In this document: piece by piece, positions 1 through 8,275 of the stretch
Layout of the letters: every line of letters starts with the position of its first letter
Numbering within the stretch: the first letter of the stretch is position 1
Assembly: GCF_007556705.1 (NCBI RefSeq)
Contig: NZ_VJOL01000030.1
Span: 1-34,375, forward strand
Source: Tepidimonas thermarum
GTDB lineage: Bacteria > Pseudomonadota > Gammaproteobacteria > Burkholderiales > Burkholderiaceae_C
Length of the DNA stretch: 34,375 nt
Direction: 5' to 3'
Notes under the pieces: generated by a model
The model's database searches: none
What the model was told of the DNA's origin: nothing
The model's input: only the letters and a program-made list of their open reading frames with translations
Made by a program: the position numbers and the translations under genes

Positions 1-83
1 CGCAGCTTCGCTCCACGCTTCCTCCCCACAATCGGTCACCCTCTTGCAGTTGCGCTTCGCTTCGTTCGCTGTGATCAACTTAC

Positions 84-126
84 GGGAGGACTTTCACCTC
101 CAAGAGTGCGCCCGTGCCGGGCGCAC
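84..126. other. Two tandem perfect hairpins at the window edge
   Basis: Two adjacent perfect inverted repeats are visible: GGAGG (85-89) with CCTCC (97-101) around a 7-base loop, then GTGCGCCC (106-113) with GGGCGCAC (119-126) around a 5-base loop. They sit directly before the terminator at 129-157 in a region (1-180) with no convincing gene. The arrangement looks like the 3' end of a structured RNA or a repeat element entering from the left, but the rest lies outside the window and I cannot name a family. Confidence 0.45.
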
Positions 127-128
127 AC

Positions 129-157
129 AAAAAACCCCGCCCAAGGGCGGGGTTTTT
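129..157 (-). terminator. Rho-independent terminator of the binding-protein gene
   Basis: A CCCCGCCC/GGGCGGGG stem with a 2-base AA centre is flanked by A and T tracts (stem 135-142 and 145-152). On the minus strand the GC stem is followed by a run of T, and it starts 23 bases past the stop codon of the minus-strand binding-protein gene. The flanking A and T tracts make it potentially bidirectional, so it could also end transcription entering from the left. Confidence 0.85.
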
Positions 158-180
158 GCTGGCTGAAGCGCTGGCAGCGA

Positions 181-1362
181 TCAGCGGATGACGGCAATTT
201 CCGAACGCTGGCCGCCCTTGTAGGTGTAGAGGGTCAGCGCACCGTTTTTGATGTCACCCTTTTCGTCGAACTCGATCTGGCCGGTCACGCCCTTGTAGCT
301 GATCGCCTTGAGCGCGGGCAGGTACTTGGCCGGGTCGGCCGAGTTGGCGTTTTGCATGGCCTTGACCATCACGTGCACCGCGTCATACACGTAGGGCGCG
401 TACACCTGCACGTCCATGCCGAATTTGGCCTTGTAGTCGGCGCGGAACTTCTCCATGCCGGCTTTTTGTTCGCCTTCCACACCACCCGCTTCGGCGCAAT
501 AGACCTGTTCGTCGGCCATGCCGTCGCCGGCCAGCTTGGGCAGCTCGCTGGTGCAGATACCGTCACCACCCATGAATTTGGCGTTGATGCCCAGCTGCTT
601 CATTTGCTTGAGCATCGGGCCGGCCACCGCGTCCATGCCACCGAAGAACACCACGTCGGGCTTCTTGGCCTTGATCTTGGTCAGGATGGCGTTGAAGTCG
701 GTCGCCTTGTCGTTGGTGAACTCACGCTCCACGACCTCGCCACCCGCGGCCTTGACGCCCTTTTCGAACTCATCGGCCACGCCCTGGCCGTAGGCGGTGC
801 GGTCATCGATCACGGCGACCTTCTTGGCGCCCAGCTTCTCGATCGCGTATTTGCCCAGGGTGCCACCCAGGTGGGTATCGTCCGCCACCACGCGGAAGAC
901 GTTGTTGAAGCCCTGGCGGGTGTATTTGGGGTTGGTGGCCGAGGGCGAAATTTGCGGAATGCCCGCGGCGTTGTACAGCTGCGACGCGGGGATGGTGGTG
1001 CCCGAGTTGAGGTGGCCGATCACGCCGTTGACCTTGGCGTCGACCAGCTTTTGCGCCGCGGCCGTGCCCTGCTTGGGATCGGCCGCATCGTCTTCGGCCA
1101 GCAGTTCGAACTTGACCGGCTTGCCTTCGAGCTGGATGCCAGCGGCATTGAGCTCATCGATGGCCATGCGCGCGCCATTCTCGTTGTCCTTGCCCAGGTG
1201 GGCGATCGGGCCGCTGGTGGGGCCGACGTGGCCAATCTTGACCACCAGGGTTTCAACCGCCGGACCTTGCGCCGCGGCGGGTGCGGCTTCTTCTTTCTTG
1301 CCGCAAGCAGCCAGGGCAATGGCGGCAGCGGCGACGATGGCCAGTTTGTATTGCATGTGCAT
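181..1362 (-). CDS. Branched-chain amino-acid-type ABC transporter substrate-binding lipoprotein (LivK family)
   Basis: A 393-residue periplasmic binding protein of the Leu/Ile/Val (type I fold) family. The N-terminus is a lipoprotein signal with the lipobox LAAC and lipidated Cys20, followed by a charged, Ala-rich linker. The mature part has the family opening VVKIGHVGPTSGPIAHLG and the internal NSGTTIPASQLYNAAGIPQISP segment that lines the ligand cleft. A second ATG lies two codons downstream, but the AAGGG just upstream is better spaced for the first. No permease or ATPase genes adjoin it, so it is an orphan binding protein that must work with an importer encoded elsewhere. It ends at a strong terminator. 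Substrate specificity (Leu/Ile/Val or another amide or amino acid) cannot be decided from sequence. Confidence 0.93.
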   Translation of the reverse strand: MHMQYKLAIVAAAAIALAACGKKEEAAPAAAQGPAVETLVVKIGHVGPTSGPIAHLGKDNENGARMAIDELNAAGIQLEGKPVKFELLAEDDAADPKQGTAAAQKLVDAKVNGVIGHLNSGTTIPASQLYNAAGIPQISPSATNPKYTRQGFNNVFRVVADDTHLGGTLGKYAIEKLGAKKVAVIDDRTAYGQGVADEFEKGVKAAGGEVVEREFTNDKATDFNAILTKIKAKKPDVVFFGGMDAVAGPMLKQMKQLGINAKFMGGDGICTSELPKLAGDGMADEQVYCAEAGGVEGEQKAGMEKFRADYKAKFGMDVQVYAPYVYDAVHVMVKAMQNANSADPAKYLPALKAISYKGVTGQIEFDEKGDIKNGALTLYTYKGGQRSEIAVIR

Positions 1363-1478
1363 GTTGACCCTTGTCAGACAAAATGGTTGAACGGTATGCG
1401 CAGCACGGAACTTTTGCGCAGACCTTTACGATACACGAAAAACGATCGCCGCAATGTCGGCGCGGGGCCGGCAGCGGG

Positions 1479-1829
1479 TCAATTACGGGTTGACCCTAAT
1501 ATGTCGTGCAAGGCTGCGCGGATGCGATCGGCCAAGGGGTCGCGCAGCGCAGCGCCCACGTCGCGTGCACAGGCGTCGGCATGGGCCAGCAGCCATCTCT
1601 GCACCGCCTCGGCGATGTCCTCGTGCAACGTCGGCGCCAGGCGTGCCAGGATGCGGTCGGTGAGGTCATCCAGATCCGCCTCGGTCACCGCGGCAGGCGG
1701 GTTCGGCGCCGCTGGCGCTGAAGAAGGCATCACCAACGGCGCGGAGGGCGCGACCGCCGCCGACAGACCCGGCACGACGTCGGTCAACACCGGCACCACC
1801 GGCGGCGGCTGACGGCCCGGCGGGGTCAT
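1479..1829 (-). CDS. Small DUF2486-like protein, last gene of the pepA-holC cluster
   Basis: A 116-residue protein starting at an ATG that overlaps the holC stop codon (ATGA), which fixes the start and implies translational coupling. Residues 7-20 carry a VVPVLTDVVPG motif that I recall from DUF2486 proteins encoded beside holC in Burkholderia. An Ala/Pro-rich linker follows, and then a predicted helical C-terminal half (about 50-112) with regularly spaced Leu and acidic or basic residues. No enzymatic motif or signal peptide is seen. Function is unknown; its position suggests a replication-linked or co-expressed role but does not prove it. The inverted repeat GGGTCAA/TTGACCC (1476-1496) overlaps its 3' end. 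Confidence 0.75.
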   Translation of the reverse strand: MTPPGRQPPPVVPVLTDVVPGLSAAVAPSAPLVMPSSAPAAPNPPAAVTEADLDDLTDRILARLAPTLHEDIAEAVQRWLLAHADACARDVGAALRDPLADRIRAALHDILGSTRN

Positions 1830-2317
1830 GGCGCCTCCTGCGTCGCAGCGGCGGGGGCTGCCGGGGCCGCGGTCCGCCGCGTCCGATCGTGCGCCACGGG
1901 CTGCAGCCCGCGCGCCTGGTAGCGTCGCCAGCGTTGACGCGCGGCCGCCTTGTCCTCCTCGTCGTCCGAGACGATTTCCACCACACGCGCAAACGCTGCC
2001 GCCGCGTCGAGCGCGCTGGGCCACTCGCGCTGGGCGTTGACGAGCACGTTGCGCTCGCCGGCCAGGGGCGCCGACGGTCCCGCGATGACGATGGGCGAGC
2101 GCCGCAACAGCAGCGCCGGCGCGTCCGCGCGCACATGCGGCACAAAGTCATCCGCCGGCAGCGTCCACAGCGCTTGTTCGAGCGGGATCACCTCCTCCTC
2201 GGCCACCACCGCCCAGACCCGCGCCCCGGCGGCATAGGCTTTGGCCAGCAGACGGCACAGGTATGCGCTGCGCGCCGGCCAGGCCGCGGGGACGTTGAGG
2301 TGAAAGGCCACGTCCAT
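1826..2317 (-). CDS. holC: DNA polymerase III subunit chi
   Basis: A 163-residue protein matching the chi subunit of the DNA polymerase III clamp loader, which bridges the holoenzyme to single-strand-binding protein. Visible family features are the N-terminal 'VAFHLNVP' strand, the helix 'YLCRLLAKAYAAGARVWVV'-like segment, 'LWTLPADDFVPH' around residues 51-62, and 'NVLVNAQREWP' near residue 110. The C-terminal 30 residues are an Ala/Pro-rich extension not typical of the E. coli protein. It lies 9 bases downstream of pepA on the same strand and overlaps the following gene by four bases. The pepA-holC order is also found in E. coli and many other proteobacteria. Confidence 0.93.
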   Translation of the reverse strand: MDVAFHLNVPAAWPARSAYLCRLLAKAYAAGARVWAVVAEEEVIPLEQALWTLPADDFVPHVRADAPALLLRRSPIVIAGPSAPLAGERNVLVNAQREWPSALDAAAAFARVVEIVSDDEEDKAAARQRWRRYQARGLQPVAHDRTRRTAAPAAPAAATQEAP

Positions 2318-2326
2318 GCGCGCGCC

Positions 2327-3835
2327 TCAAGCCCCGTCGGAGGTACGGCGGCGCCGCTGGCGCGGGACAGGCGGTGCCGAGGCGGCGCGCTGCGCCTCAT
2401 CGAGCAGGTAGCGCACCAGCAGCGGCACGGGGCGCCCGGTCGCACCCTTGTCCTTGCCGCTTTTCCAGGCGGTGCCGGCTATGTCGAGGTGGGCCCACGG
2501 TGTGTCGCCGACGAACCGCTGCAAAAATTTGGCCGCCGTCACCACCCCGGCGGCGCGCCCACCCACGTTGGCCACGTCGGCAAACGATGTCTTGAGGGCC
2601 TCGCCATACTCGTCGTCGAGCGGCATGCGCCAGCACGGGTCGGCCGCGGCCTCGCCAGCGTCCAGCAGCGCCTGGGCCAAGGCGTCGTCGCTGGCGAACA
2701 AGCCCGAGCGCACATGGCCCAGCGCGATCACGCACGCGCCGGTGAGGGTGGCCACATCGATCACGGCGCGCGGCGCAAAGCGCTGCGCGTAGGTCAGCGC
2801 GTCGCACAGGATGAGCCGCCCTTCGGCGTCGGTGTTGAGGATTTCGATCGTCTGGCCGCTGAGGCTCGTGACCACGTCACCGGGTTTGACGGCCCCGCCA
2901 CCCGGCATGTTCTCGCACGCGGGAATCAGGCCCACCACGTTGAGCGCCGGCCGCAGGTGGGCCAGGGCCTCGAACGTCCCGAGCACGCTGGCCGCGCCGC
3001 TCATGTCGAACTTCATCTCGTCCATCTCGGCGGCGGGCTTGAGCGAGATGCCCCCGGTGTCGAAGGTGATGCCCTTGCCGATCAGCACCACCGGCGCCAC
3101 CGACTTGGGCGCGCCCCGGTAGCGCAACACGATGAAGCGCAGCGGCTGCCGCGACCCCTGCGCCACGGCCAACAACGCCCCCATGCCGAGCTTGGCCACC
3201 TCTTTGGGCCCCAACACCTCGACGTCGATGCCACGCCCGGCCAGCCCCAGCGCCGCCTCGGCCAGGTGCGTCGGTGTGGCGTGGTTGGCGGGGCGGTTGG
3301 CCCATTCCTTGGCCACCTCCTGGCCGCGCACGGTCGCCACCGCTTGCTCGAACGCGGCCCGCGCCGCCGCGTCGTCGGCCACGCCCACGGTCACCACCTC
3401 CAGCGCGCGTGGCTGCGGCTTGGACAGCGTCGTCGTGTAGCGGTAGCTGGCCGCGGCCACGCCCAGCACGGCGGCAGCCACCGCCGGCGCAGGCAGCGCG
3501 CCGAGCTGCAGCACCAGGCGGCGCACCGGCGCGCCGCCTTGGAGTGCGCCCAGCGCGGCCGCCACCGCCTGGCGCACGCGGCGCGCGCTGCCATCACCGC
3601 AGCGCACCAGCACGATGCGCCGCGGCCGCACCCCCGGCAGCCGATGCGCCGCCAGCCACTGCCCCGGCTCGCGCTTGAGGTCGCCATCGGCCAGCGCCTG
3701 CCGCGCCCACACGGTCAGGGCATCGGCCTGTGCCGGATCGGCGGCATCGGCCGCGTCCGGCCACACGAACACCAGCGCATCGGCCTCCTGCGAAGCGGCC
3801 GCGTGCGCCGTGAGGGTCTTGAGTCGAAAGTCCAT
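2327..3835 (-). CDS. pepA: Leucyl aminopeptidase (M17 cytosol aminopeptidase)
   Basis: A 502-residue zinc or manganese exopeptidase that releases N-terminal residues from peptides in the cytoplasm; in E. coli the same protein also binds DNA in Xer recombination and carAB control. The dinuclear metal site is complete: Lys254, Asp259, Asp277, Asp336 and Glu338, with catalytic Lys266 and Arg340 in the signature NTDAEGRL (334-341). All sit 16 positions before their E. coli counterparts. The N-terminal domain (1-165) is shorter and more divergent, as usual. It heads the pepA-holC-DUF2486-like run and is divergent from lptF, with only 30 bases between the two start codons, so their promoters must overlap or lie inside the opposite gene. 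Confidence 0.97.
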   Translation of the reverse strand: MDFRLKTLTAHAAASQEADALVFVWPDAADAADPAQADALTVWARQALADGDLKREPGQWLAAHRLPGVRPRRIVLVRCGDGSARRVRQAVAAALGALQGGAPVRRLVLQLGALPAPAVAAAVLGVAAASYRYTTTLSKPQPRALEVVTVGVADDAAARAAFEQAVATVRGQEVAKEWANRPANHATPTHLAEAALGLAGRGIDVEVLGPKEVAKLGMGALLAVAQGSRQPLRFIVLRYRGAPKSVAPVVLIGKGITFDTGGISLKPAAEMDEMKFDMSGAASVLGTFEALAHLRPALNVVGLIPACENMPGGGAVKPGDVVTSLSGQTIEILNTDAEGRLILCDALTYAQRFAPRAVIDVATLTGACVIALGHVRSGLFASDDALAQALLDAGEAAADPCWRMPLDDEYGEALKTSFADVANVGGRAAGVVTAAKFLQRFVGDTPWAHLDIAGTAWKSGKDKGATGRPVPLLVRYLLDEAQRAASAPPVPRQRRRRTSDGA

Positions 3836-3865
3836 AATCGGCGGTGTCGTTTTGAGCAGCCATCG

Positions 3866-4966
3866 ATGTTATTCGAATCCTCGTTGCGCCGCGAACTGGC
3901 GCGCAGTTTCGGCGCCGCCCTCGTCGTGTTGTTGACCGTCGTCATCACGATGATGCTGGTGCGTGCGCTCAGCCAAGCCAGCCGGGGCGAGTTCGACCCG
4001 CAGGACGTGTTGCTGTTTCTGACCTACGCGGTGCTCACGCAGTTGGCCCCGCTGTTGACCATGGCGGTGTTCATCGCCGTCGCAGCCGTGCTGTCGCGCA
4101 TGTACCGCGACAGCGAAATGGTGATCTGGCACGTCAGCGGCATCGGCCTGAGCCGTTTCGTGGCACCGGTGGCGCGTTTTGCCTGGCCGATATGGGCGGT
4201 GATTGCGCTGCTGACGGCCTTCGTGGCGCCCTGGGCCAACCAGCAACGCGACGAGATGCGCCTGCGTTACGAGCAGCGCGGCGACCTGGAACGGGTGGCG
4301 CCCGGGCAGTTCCAGGAGTCCAGCGGCGGGCGGCGCGTGCTCTACATCGACCGCAACGAGCAAGACGACGGGCAAGGGCGCAACGTTTTCATCCTCAGCG
4401 TGGAGCGCGATGGCAGCGAAAGCGTGCTGTCGGCACGCGCCTGGCAGGTGGTCACGCGCGACGGCGTGGCCTACCTGGTCTTGCGCGACGGCCAGCGCGT
4501 GCTGCGCGCAGGCGCGGGCGCCGAGTCGGCAGCGCAGGTGAGCGAATTCGACACGTACTGGGTGCAGGTGCGCAGCGCCGAGGCCGCACCGGGTGCCAGC
4601 GGCCGCCAAAGCGCGCGCACCACCTGGGAGCTGCTGCGCGACGGCTCCCCCTCGAGCCGGGGCGAGCTGTCGTGGCGTACCGGCCTGGTGCTCAGCGCCA
4701 TCAACCTGGCGTTGCTGGCGATCGCCGTCTCCGCGGCCAACCCGCGCGCGGGCAAAAGCGGCAACCTGATGTTCATGCTGTTTGCATTTTTGCTCTACCA
4801 CAACCTGCTGACCATGGGCGAGAGCTGGATCGCCCGCGGCCGCGTGGGCATGGGCACGTTCATGCTGCTGCTCCACGGCGGGGTCGCGCTGGGCGTGTTG
4901 CTGTGGCTGGCCCAGCGCGAACAACCCTGGCTGCAGCGCTGGCGTCGGCGCCCGGAGGCGGCATGA
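3866..4966 (+). CDS. lptF: LPS export ABC transporter permease LptF
   Basis: A 366-residue inner-membrane permease of the LptB2FG complex, which extracts lipopolysaccharide from the inner membrane and passes it to LptC. The start MLFESSLRREL is the usual LptF N-terminus. A first hydrophobic segment lies at about 14-35, two more at about 50-125, and a periplasmic beta-jellyroll domain spans roughly 130-270. Three C-terminal helices then follow, including 'LVLSAINLALLAIAVSAANPR'. In-frame codons upstream of 3866 run antisense through pepA and are not coding. The stop overlaps the lptG start (ATGA), the conserved lptFG arrangement. Confidence 0.95.
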   Translation: MLFESSLRRELARSFGAALVVLLTVVITMMLVRALSQASRGEFDPQDVLLFLTYAVLTQLAPLLTMAVFIAVAAVLSRMYRDSEMVIWHVSGIGLSRFVAPVARFAWPIWAVIALLTAFVAPWANQQRDEMRLRYEQRGDLERVAPGQFQESSGGRRVLYIDRNEQDDGQGRNVFILSVERDGSESVLSARAWQVVTRDGVAYLVLRDGQRVLRAGAGAESAAQVSEFDTYWVQVRSAEAAPGASGRQSARTTWELLRDGSPSSRGELSWRTGLVLSAINLALLAIAVSAANPRAGKSGNLMFMLFAFLLYHNLLTMGESWIARGRVGMGTFMLLLHGGVALGVLLWLAQREQPWLQRWRRRPEAA

Positions 4967-6072
4967 AGACCGTGCGGCGCCTCATCTACGGCGAAGTGCT
5001 CACAGCCGTGACCTTCGTGCTCGTGGCCTTTTTGGGGCTGTTTTCGTTTTTCGACCTCATCGACGAGCTCGACGCCCTGGGCCGCCCCTCGTTGCTCGAT
5101 GCGCAGCGGTCCTATGCCTTGCGCGACGCGCTGCTGAGCGTGGTCCTGCAGCTGCCCAGCCGCTGGTACGAGCTGATGCCGATCGCCGTGCTGATCGGGA
5201 CGGTCTACGCCCTGGCCCGGCTGGCGCAAGGGTCGGAGTTCACCATCCTGCGCGTCAGCGGCTTGGGGCCTGGCCGCGCGCTGCGGCTGATGGCCACGCT
5301 GGGCGCGCTGTTTGCGCTGCTGACCTTTGCCGTGGGCGACTACGTGGCACCGCTGGCCGAGCGCTACGCGCAGTTGCACAAAGCGCAGTTTCGCGGCGCG
5401 ATCAGCATCGGGCGCACCGGCGCCTGGTTGCGCGAGCGCGGTGCGGACACCCAGGCCTCGGTCAACGTGCGCGCGCTCGCGCCCGATGGCGAGCTGCGCG
5501 ACGTGCGCCTGTACATCTTCGACGGACAAGGCCGCGCGCGCGAATGGGTGTACGCCGCCGCTGGCGTCATCGACGGCGCGGCGGGGGTGTGGCAACTGCG
5601 CGACGTGCAGCGCCATCGCTTCGATGACCCGCAACACACCCGCGTCGAGCGGCTGCCCGAGCTGCAGTGGCCCTCCACCCTCACGGTCGAGATGCTGCAT
5701 GTCGCGCTGCTCAAGCCCGAGCGCATGCGCACGCTGGACCTGTTTGCCTACATCCGCCACCTGCAATCCAATGCCCAGGCCGCGCAGCGCTACGAAATCG
5801 AGTTTTGGCGCAAGCTCTTCTACCCCCTGAGCTGCGTGGTCATGGTGGCGCTGGCGCTGCCTTTTGCCTACCTGCACTTCCGCAGCCCGGGACTGTCGGG
5901 CTACGTGTTTGCCGGCATCATGATCGGCATCAGCTTTTTCCTGCTCAACAGCGTGTTCGGGCAGATTGGCAACCTCAATGGCTGGCGGCCCTGGCTGGCC
6001 GCGGGAGCGCCCTCGGTGCTGTACTCGCTGCTGTCGCTGGGCGCCTTTGCCTGGCTGGTGTTGCGCCGCTGA
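4963..6072 (+). CDS. lptG: LPS export ABC transporter permease LptG
   Basis: A 369-residue partner of LptF in the LptB2FG lipopolysaccharide exporter. It has the typical opening 'MKTVRRLIYGEVLTAVTFVLVAFLGLFSFFD' (only landmarks quoted in part: MKTVRRLIYGEV, then the first helix), three N-terminal membrane segments up to about residue 125, a periplasmic domain to about 270, and three C-terminal helices ending at 'LGAFAWLVLRR'. The motif 'EFWRKLFYPLSCVVMVALALP' region marks the cytoplasmic coupling helix that contacts LptB. The start is set by the four-base overlap with lptF. The gene ends 18 bases before cysB, so it may share a transcript with it. Confidence 0.95.
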   Translation: MKTVRRLIYGEVLTAVTFVLVAFLGLFSFFDLIDELDALGRPSLLDAQRSYALRDALLSVVLQLPSRWYELMPIAVLIGTVYALARLAQGSEFTILRVSGLGPGRALRLMATLGALFALLTFAVGDYVAPLAERYAQLHKAQFRGAISIGRTGAWLRERGADTQASVNVRALAPDGELRDVRLYIFDGQGRAREWVYAAAGVIDGAAGVWQLRDVQRHRFDDPQHTRVERLPELQWPSTLTVEMLHVALLKPERMRTLDLFAYIRHLQSNAQAAQRYEIEFWRKLFYPLSCVVMVALALPFAYLHFRSPGLSGYVFAGIMIGISFFLLNSVFGQIGNLNGWRPWLAAGAPSVLYSLLSLGAFAWLVLRR

Positions 6073-6090
6073 CGTCTGGGAGCGAGCCCC

Positions 6091-7035
6091 GTGAACCTGC
6101 ATCAATTTCGCTTCGTGCAAGAGGCCGTGCGCCGCAACCTCAATTTGACCGAGGCGGCCAAGGCCCTGCACACCTCACAGCCCGGCGTTTCCAAGGCCAT
6201 CCTGGAGCTGGAAGACGAGCTGGGCATCGACATCTTTGCGCGCCATGGCAAACGCATCAAGCGCCTGACCGAGCCGGGCCAGCAGGTGGTGCGCAGCATC
6301 GACATCATCTTGCGCGAGGTGCAAAACCTCAAGCGCATCGGCGAGCAGTATGCCGCCCAGGACAGCGGCACCCTGTCCATCGCCACCACGCACACCCAGG
6401 CGCGTTACGTGCTGCCGGCAGCCGTGGCGCGGCTGCGCCAGGCCTACCCCAAGGTGCGCATCAGCCTGCACCAGGGCGCCCCCGATCAGGTGGCGCGGCT
6501 GGTGCTGGAAGACCACGCCGACATCGGCATTGCCACCGAATCGTTGGCGCACCATGCCGAGCTGGTCACCCTGCCCTGCTACGAGTGGCAGCATGTGCTG
6601 GTGCTGCCGCCGGGCCACCCGCTGCTGGAGCGCGAGCGCATTGGCCTGGAGGACCTGGCGGCCCACCCGCTCATCACCTACCACCCGACCTTCACCGGCC
6701 GCACCCGCATCGACCAGGCCTTTGCCCAGCGCGGCCTGACACCGCAAATCGTGCTGGAGGCGATCGACTCGGACGTCATCAAGACCTATGTCAAGCTAGG
6801 CATGGGCGTGGGCATCGTGGCCGAAATGGCGGTGCAGGGCGAGGAGCGCACGCCCGACCTGGTGGCGCGGCCTGCGGGGTACCTGTTTGGCCACAACGTG
6901 GCGCGGGTGGCCTTCAAACGCGGGGCCTATTTGCGCCAGTTCGTGCTGCGCTTTGCCGAATTGCTCAGCGACCGCCTCTCGCGCGACCTGATCCTGCGCG
7001 CGATGGAAGGCGGCGGCCACGACTACCAGCTGTGA
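6091..7035 (+). CDS. cysB: CysB-family LysR transcriptional regulator
   Basis: A 314-residue LysR-type regulator, matching the CysB/Cbl subfamily that controls sulfate assimilation and sulfur starvation genes with O-acetylserine or N-acetylserine as inducer. Residues 1-60 form the winged helix-turn-helix, with 'NLTEAAKALHTSQPGVSKAI' as the recognition region. The effector domain has the CysB signatures 'TTHTQARYVLP' (about 98-108) and 'DADIGIATE'-like 'DHADIGIATE', and 'ITYHPTFTGRT', which contacts the inducer and sulfate. Translation starts at a GTG preceded by GGGAG at 6077-6081. No sulfur-assimilation genes adjoin it. Confidence 0.95.
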   Translation: MNLHQFRFVQEAVRRNLNLTEAAKALHTSQPGVSKAILELEDELGIDIFARHGKRIKRLTEPGQQVVRSIDIILREVQNLKRIGEQYAAQDSGTLSIATTHTQARYVLPAAVARLRQAYPKVRISLHQGAPDQVARLVLEDHADIGIATESLAHHAELVTLPCYEWQHVLVLPPGHPLLERERIGLEDLAAHPLITYHPTFTGRTRIDQAFAQRGLTPQIVLEAIDSDVIKTYVKLGMGVGIVAEMAVQGEERTPDLVARPAGYLFGHNVARVAFKRGAYLRQFVLRFAELLSDRLSRDLILRAMEGGGHDYQL

Positions 7036-7060
7036 CCACGCCCGCCACCGCACCGACGCC

Positions 7061-8260
7061 ATGAACGCCCCCCACCAACCCCACACCGCCGTGCCGCCGC
7101 GCACGCCCGCGCTCAGCAGCCGCCTGCCCCGCGTCGGCACCACGATCTTTACCGTCATGTCCGCACTGGCGCAGGAAAGCGGCGCCGTCAACCTGGGCCA
7201 GGGTTTTCCGGATTTCGACTGCGACCCGCGGCTGCCGCAGGCCGTGACGGCGGCCATGCAGGCCGGGCACAACCAATACCCGCCCATGGCCGGTGTGCCG
7301 GCGCTGCGCCACGCCATCGCACACAAAGTCGCGTCACTCTACGGCCGCCGCTACGACCCCGACACCGAAATCACGGTCACCGCGGGGGCCACGCAGGCCA
7401 TCCTGACCGCCATCTTGGCGCTGGTGCACCCCGGCGACGAGGTGATCGTGCTGGAGCCGTGTTACGACAGCTACGTGCCGAACATCGAGCTGGCCGGCGG
7501 CACGGTGGTGCGGGTGCCGCTCGTGCCGGGCACGTTCCGCCCGGACTTCGACCGCCTGGCGGCGGCCCTGACCCCGCGCACGCGAGCCATCCTGGTCAAC
7601 ACCCCGCACAACCCCAGCGGCACCGTGTGGCGCACGGCCGATCTGCAGCGCCTGTACGACCTGGTGGCCGACACGGACGTCTGGCTCATCGCCGACGAGG
7701 TCTACGAGCACATGGTCTACGACGGACAGACCCACCAGAGTCTGGCCACGCACCCGGGTTTGGCGGCGCGCGCGCTCATCGTCAGCAGCTTTGGCAAAAC
7801 CTACCACGTCACCGGCTGGAAGGTGGGCTATGTGCTGGCCCCGGCGGCGCTGATGGCCGAATTTCGCAAGGTGCACCAGTTCAACGTCTTTACGGTCAAC
7901 ACGCCGATGCAGCATGGTCTGGCGGCGTACATGGCCGATCCGGCGCCGTACCGCGGGCTCAGCGCCTTCTACCAGGCCAAGCGCGATCGCTTCCGCGCCG
8001 GCCTGGCGCGCACGCGCTTTGGCCTGCTGCCGTGCGAAGGCACCTACTTTCAGTGCGTGGACTACAGCGGCCTGGCGGTGCCCGAGCGCGACCTGCCCGA
8101 GGCGGCGTTTTGCGAGTGGCTCACGCGTGAGGTGGGCGTGGCCGCGATCCCGCTGTCGGCTTTCTACGGCGACGGCTTCGATCAGCGCGTGGTGCGTTTT
8201 TGCTTTGCCAAGCGCGACGAGACGCTGGACGCGGCCCTGCAGCGGCTGGCGCGCCTGTGA
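7061..8260 (+). CDS. PLP-dependent aminotransferase, class I/II (methionine/kynurenine aminotransferase-like)
   Basis: A 399-residue fold-type I aminotransferase. The PLP-binding residues are visible: Asn184 in HNPSGT, Asp212 and Tyr215 in 'ADEVYEHMVYD', and the Schiff-base lysine Lys246 in SSFGKTYHVTGWK. The N-terminal 'NLGQGFPDFDCDP' and 'NQYPPMAGVPALRHAIA' segments are the pattern of the YbdL/KAT subfamily, which transaminates methionine, glutamine or kynurenine to 2-oxo acids. Substrate choice cannot be fixed by sequence. The gene follows cysB by 25 bases, which would fit a sulfur amino acid role, but this is inference. No clear ribosome site precedes the ATG. It converges with hrpA, with 15 bases between the stops. 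Confidence 0.9.
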   Translation: MNAPHQPHTAVPPRTPALSSRLPRVGTTIFTVMSALAQESGAVNLGQGFPDFDCDPRLPQAVTAAMQAGHNQYPPMAGVPALRHAIAHKVASLYGRRYDPDTEITVTAGATQAILTAILALVHPGDEVIVLEPCYDSYVPNIELAGGTVVRVPLVPGTFRPDFDRLAAALTPRTRAILVNTPHNPSGTVWRTADLQRLYDLVADTDVWLIADEVYEHMVYDGQTHQSLATHPGLAARALIVSSFGKTYHVTGWKVGYVLAPAALMAEFRKVHQFNVFTVNTPMQHGLAAYMADPAPYRGLSAFYQAKRDRFRAGLARTRFGLLPCEGTYFQCVDYSGLAVPERDLPEAAFCEWLTREVGVAAIPLSAFYGDGFDQRVVRFCFAKRDETLDAALQRLARL

Positions 8261-8275
8261 TGGCGGCGCGCACCG

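Noticed and set aside
1476-1496. GGGTCAA/TTGACCC inverted repeat as an operator for the binding-protein gene
   Set aside because: It overlaps the stop codon of the preceding same-strand gene and lies over 100 bases from the start; a weak 3' hairpin is as likely.
1889-3865. Long plus-strand open frame running into lptF
   Set aside because: It is antisense to holC and pepA, has His/Arg-rich translation without domains, and exists only because high GC lowers stop frequency. Only the part from 3866 is a gene.
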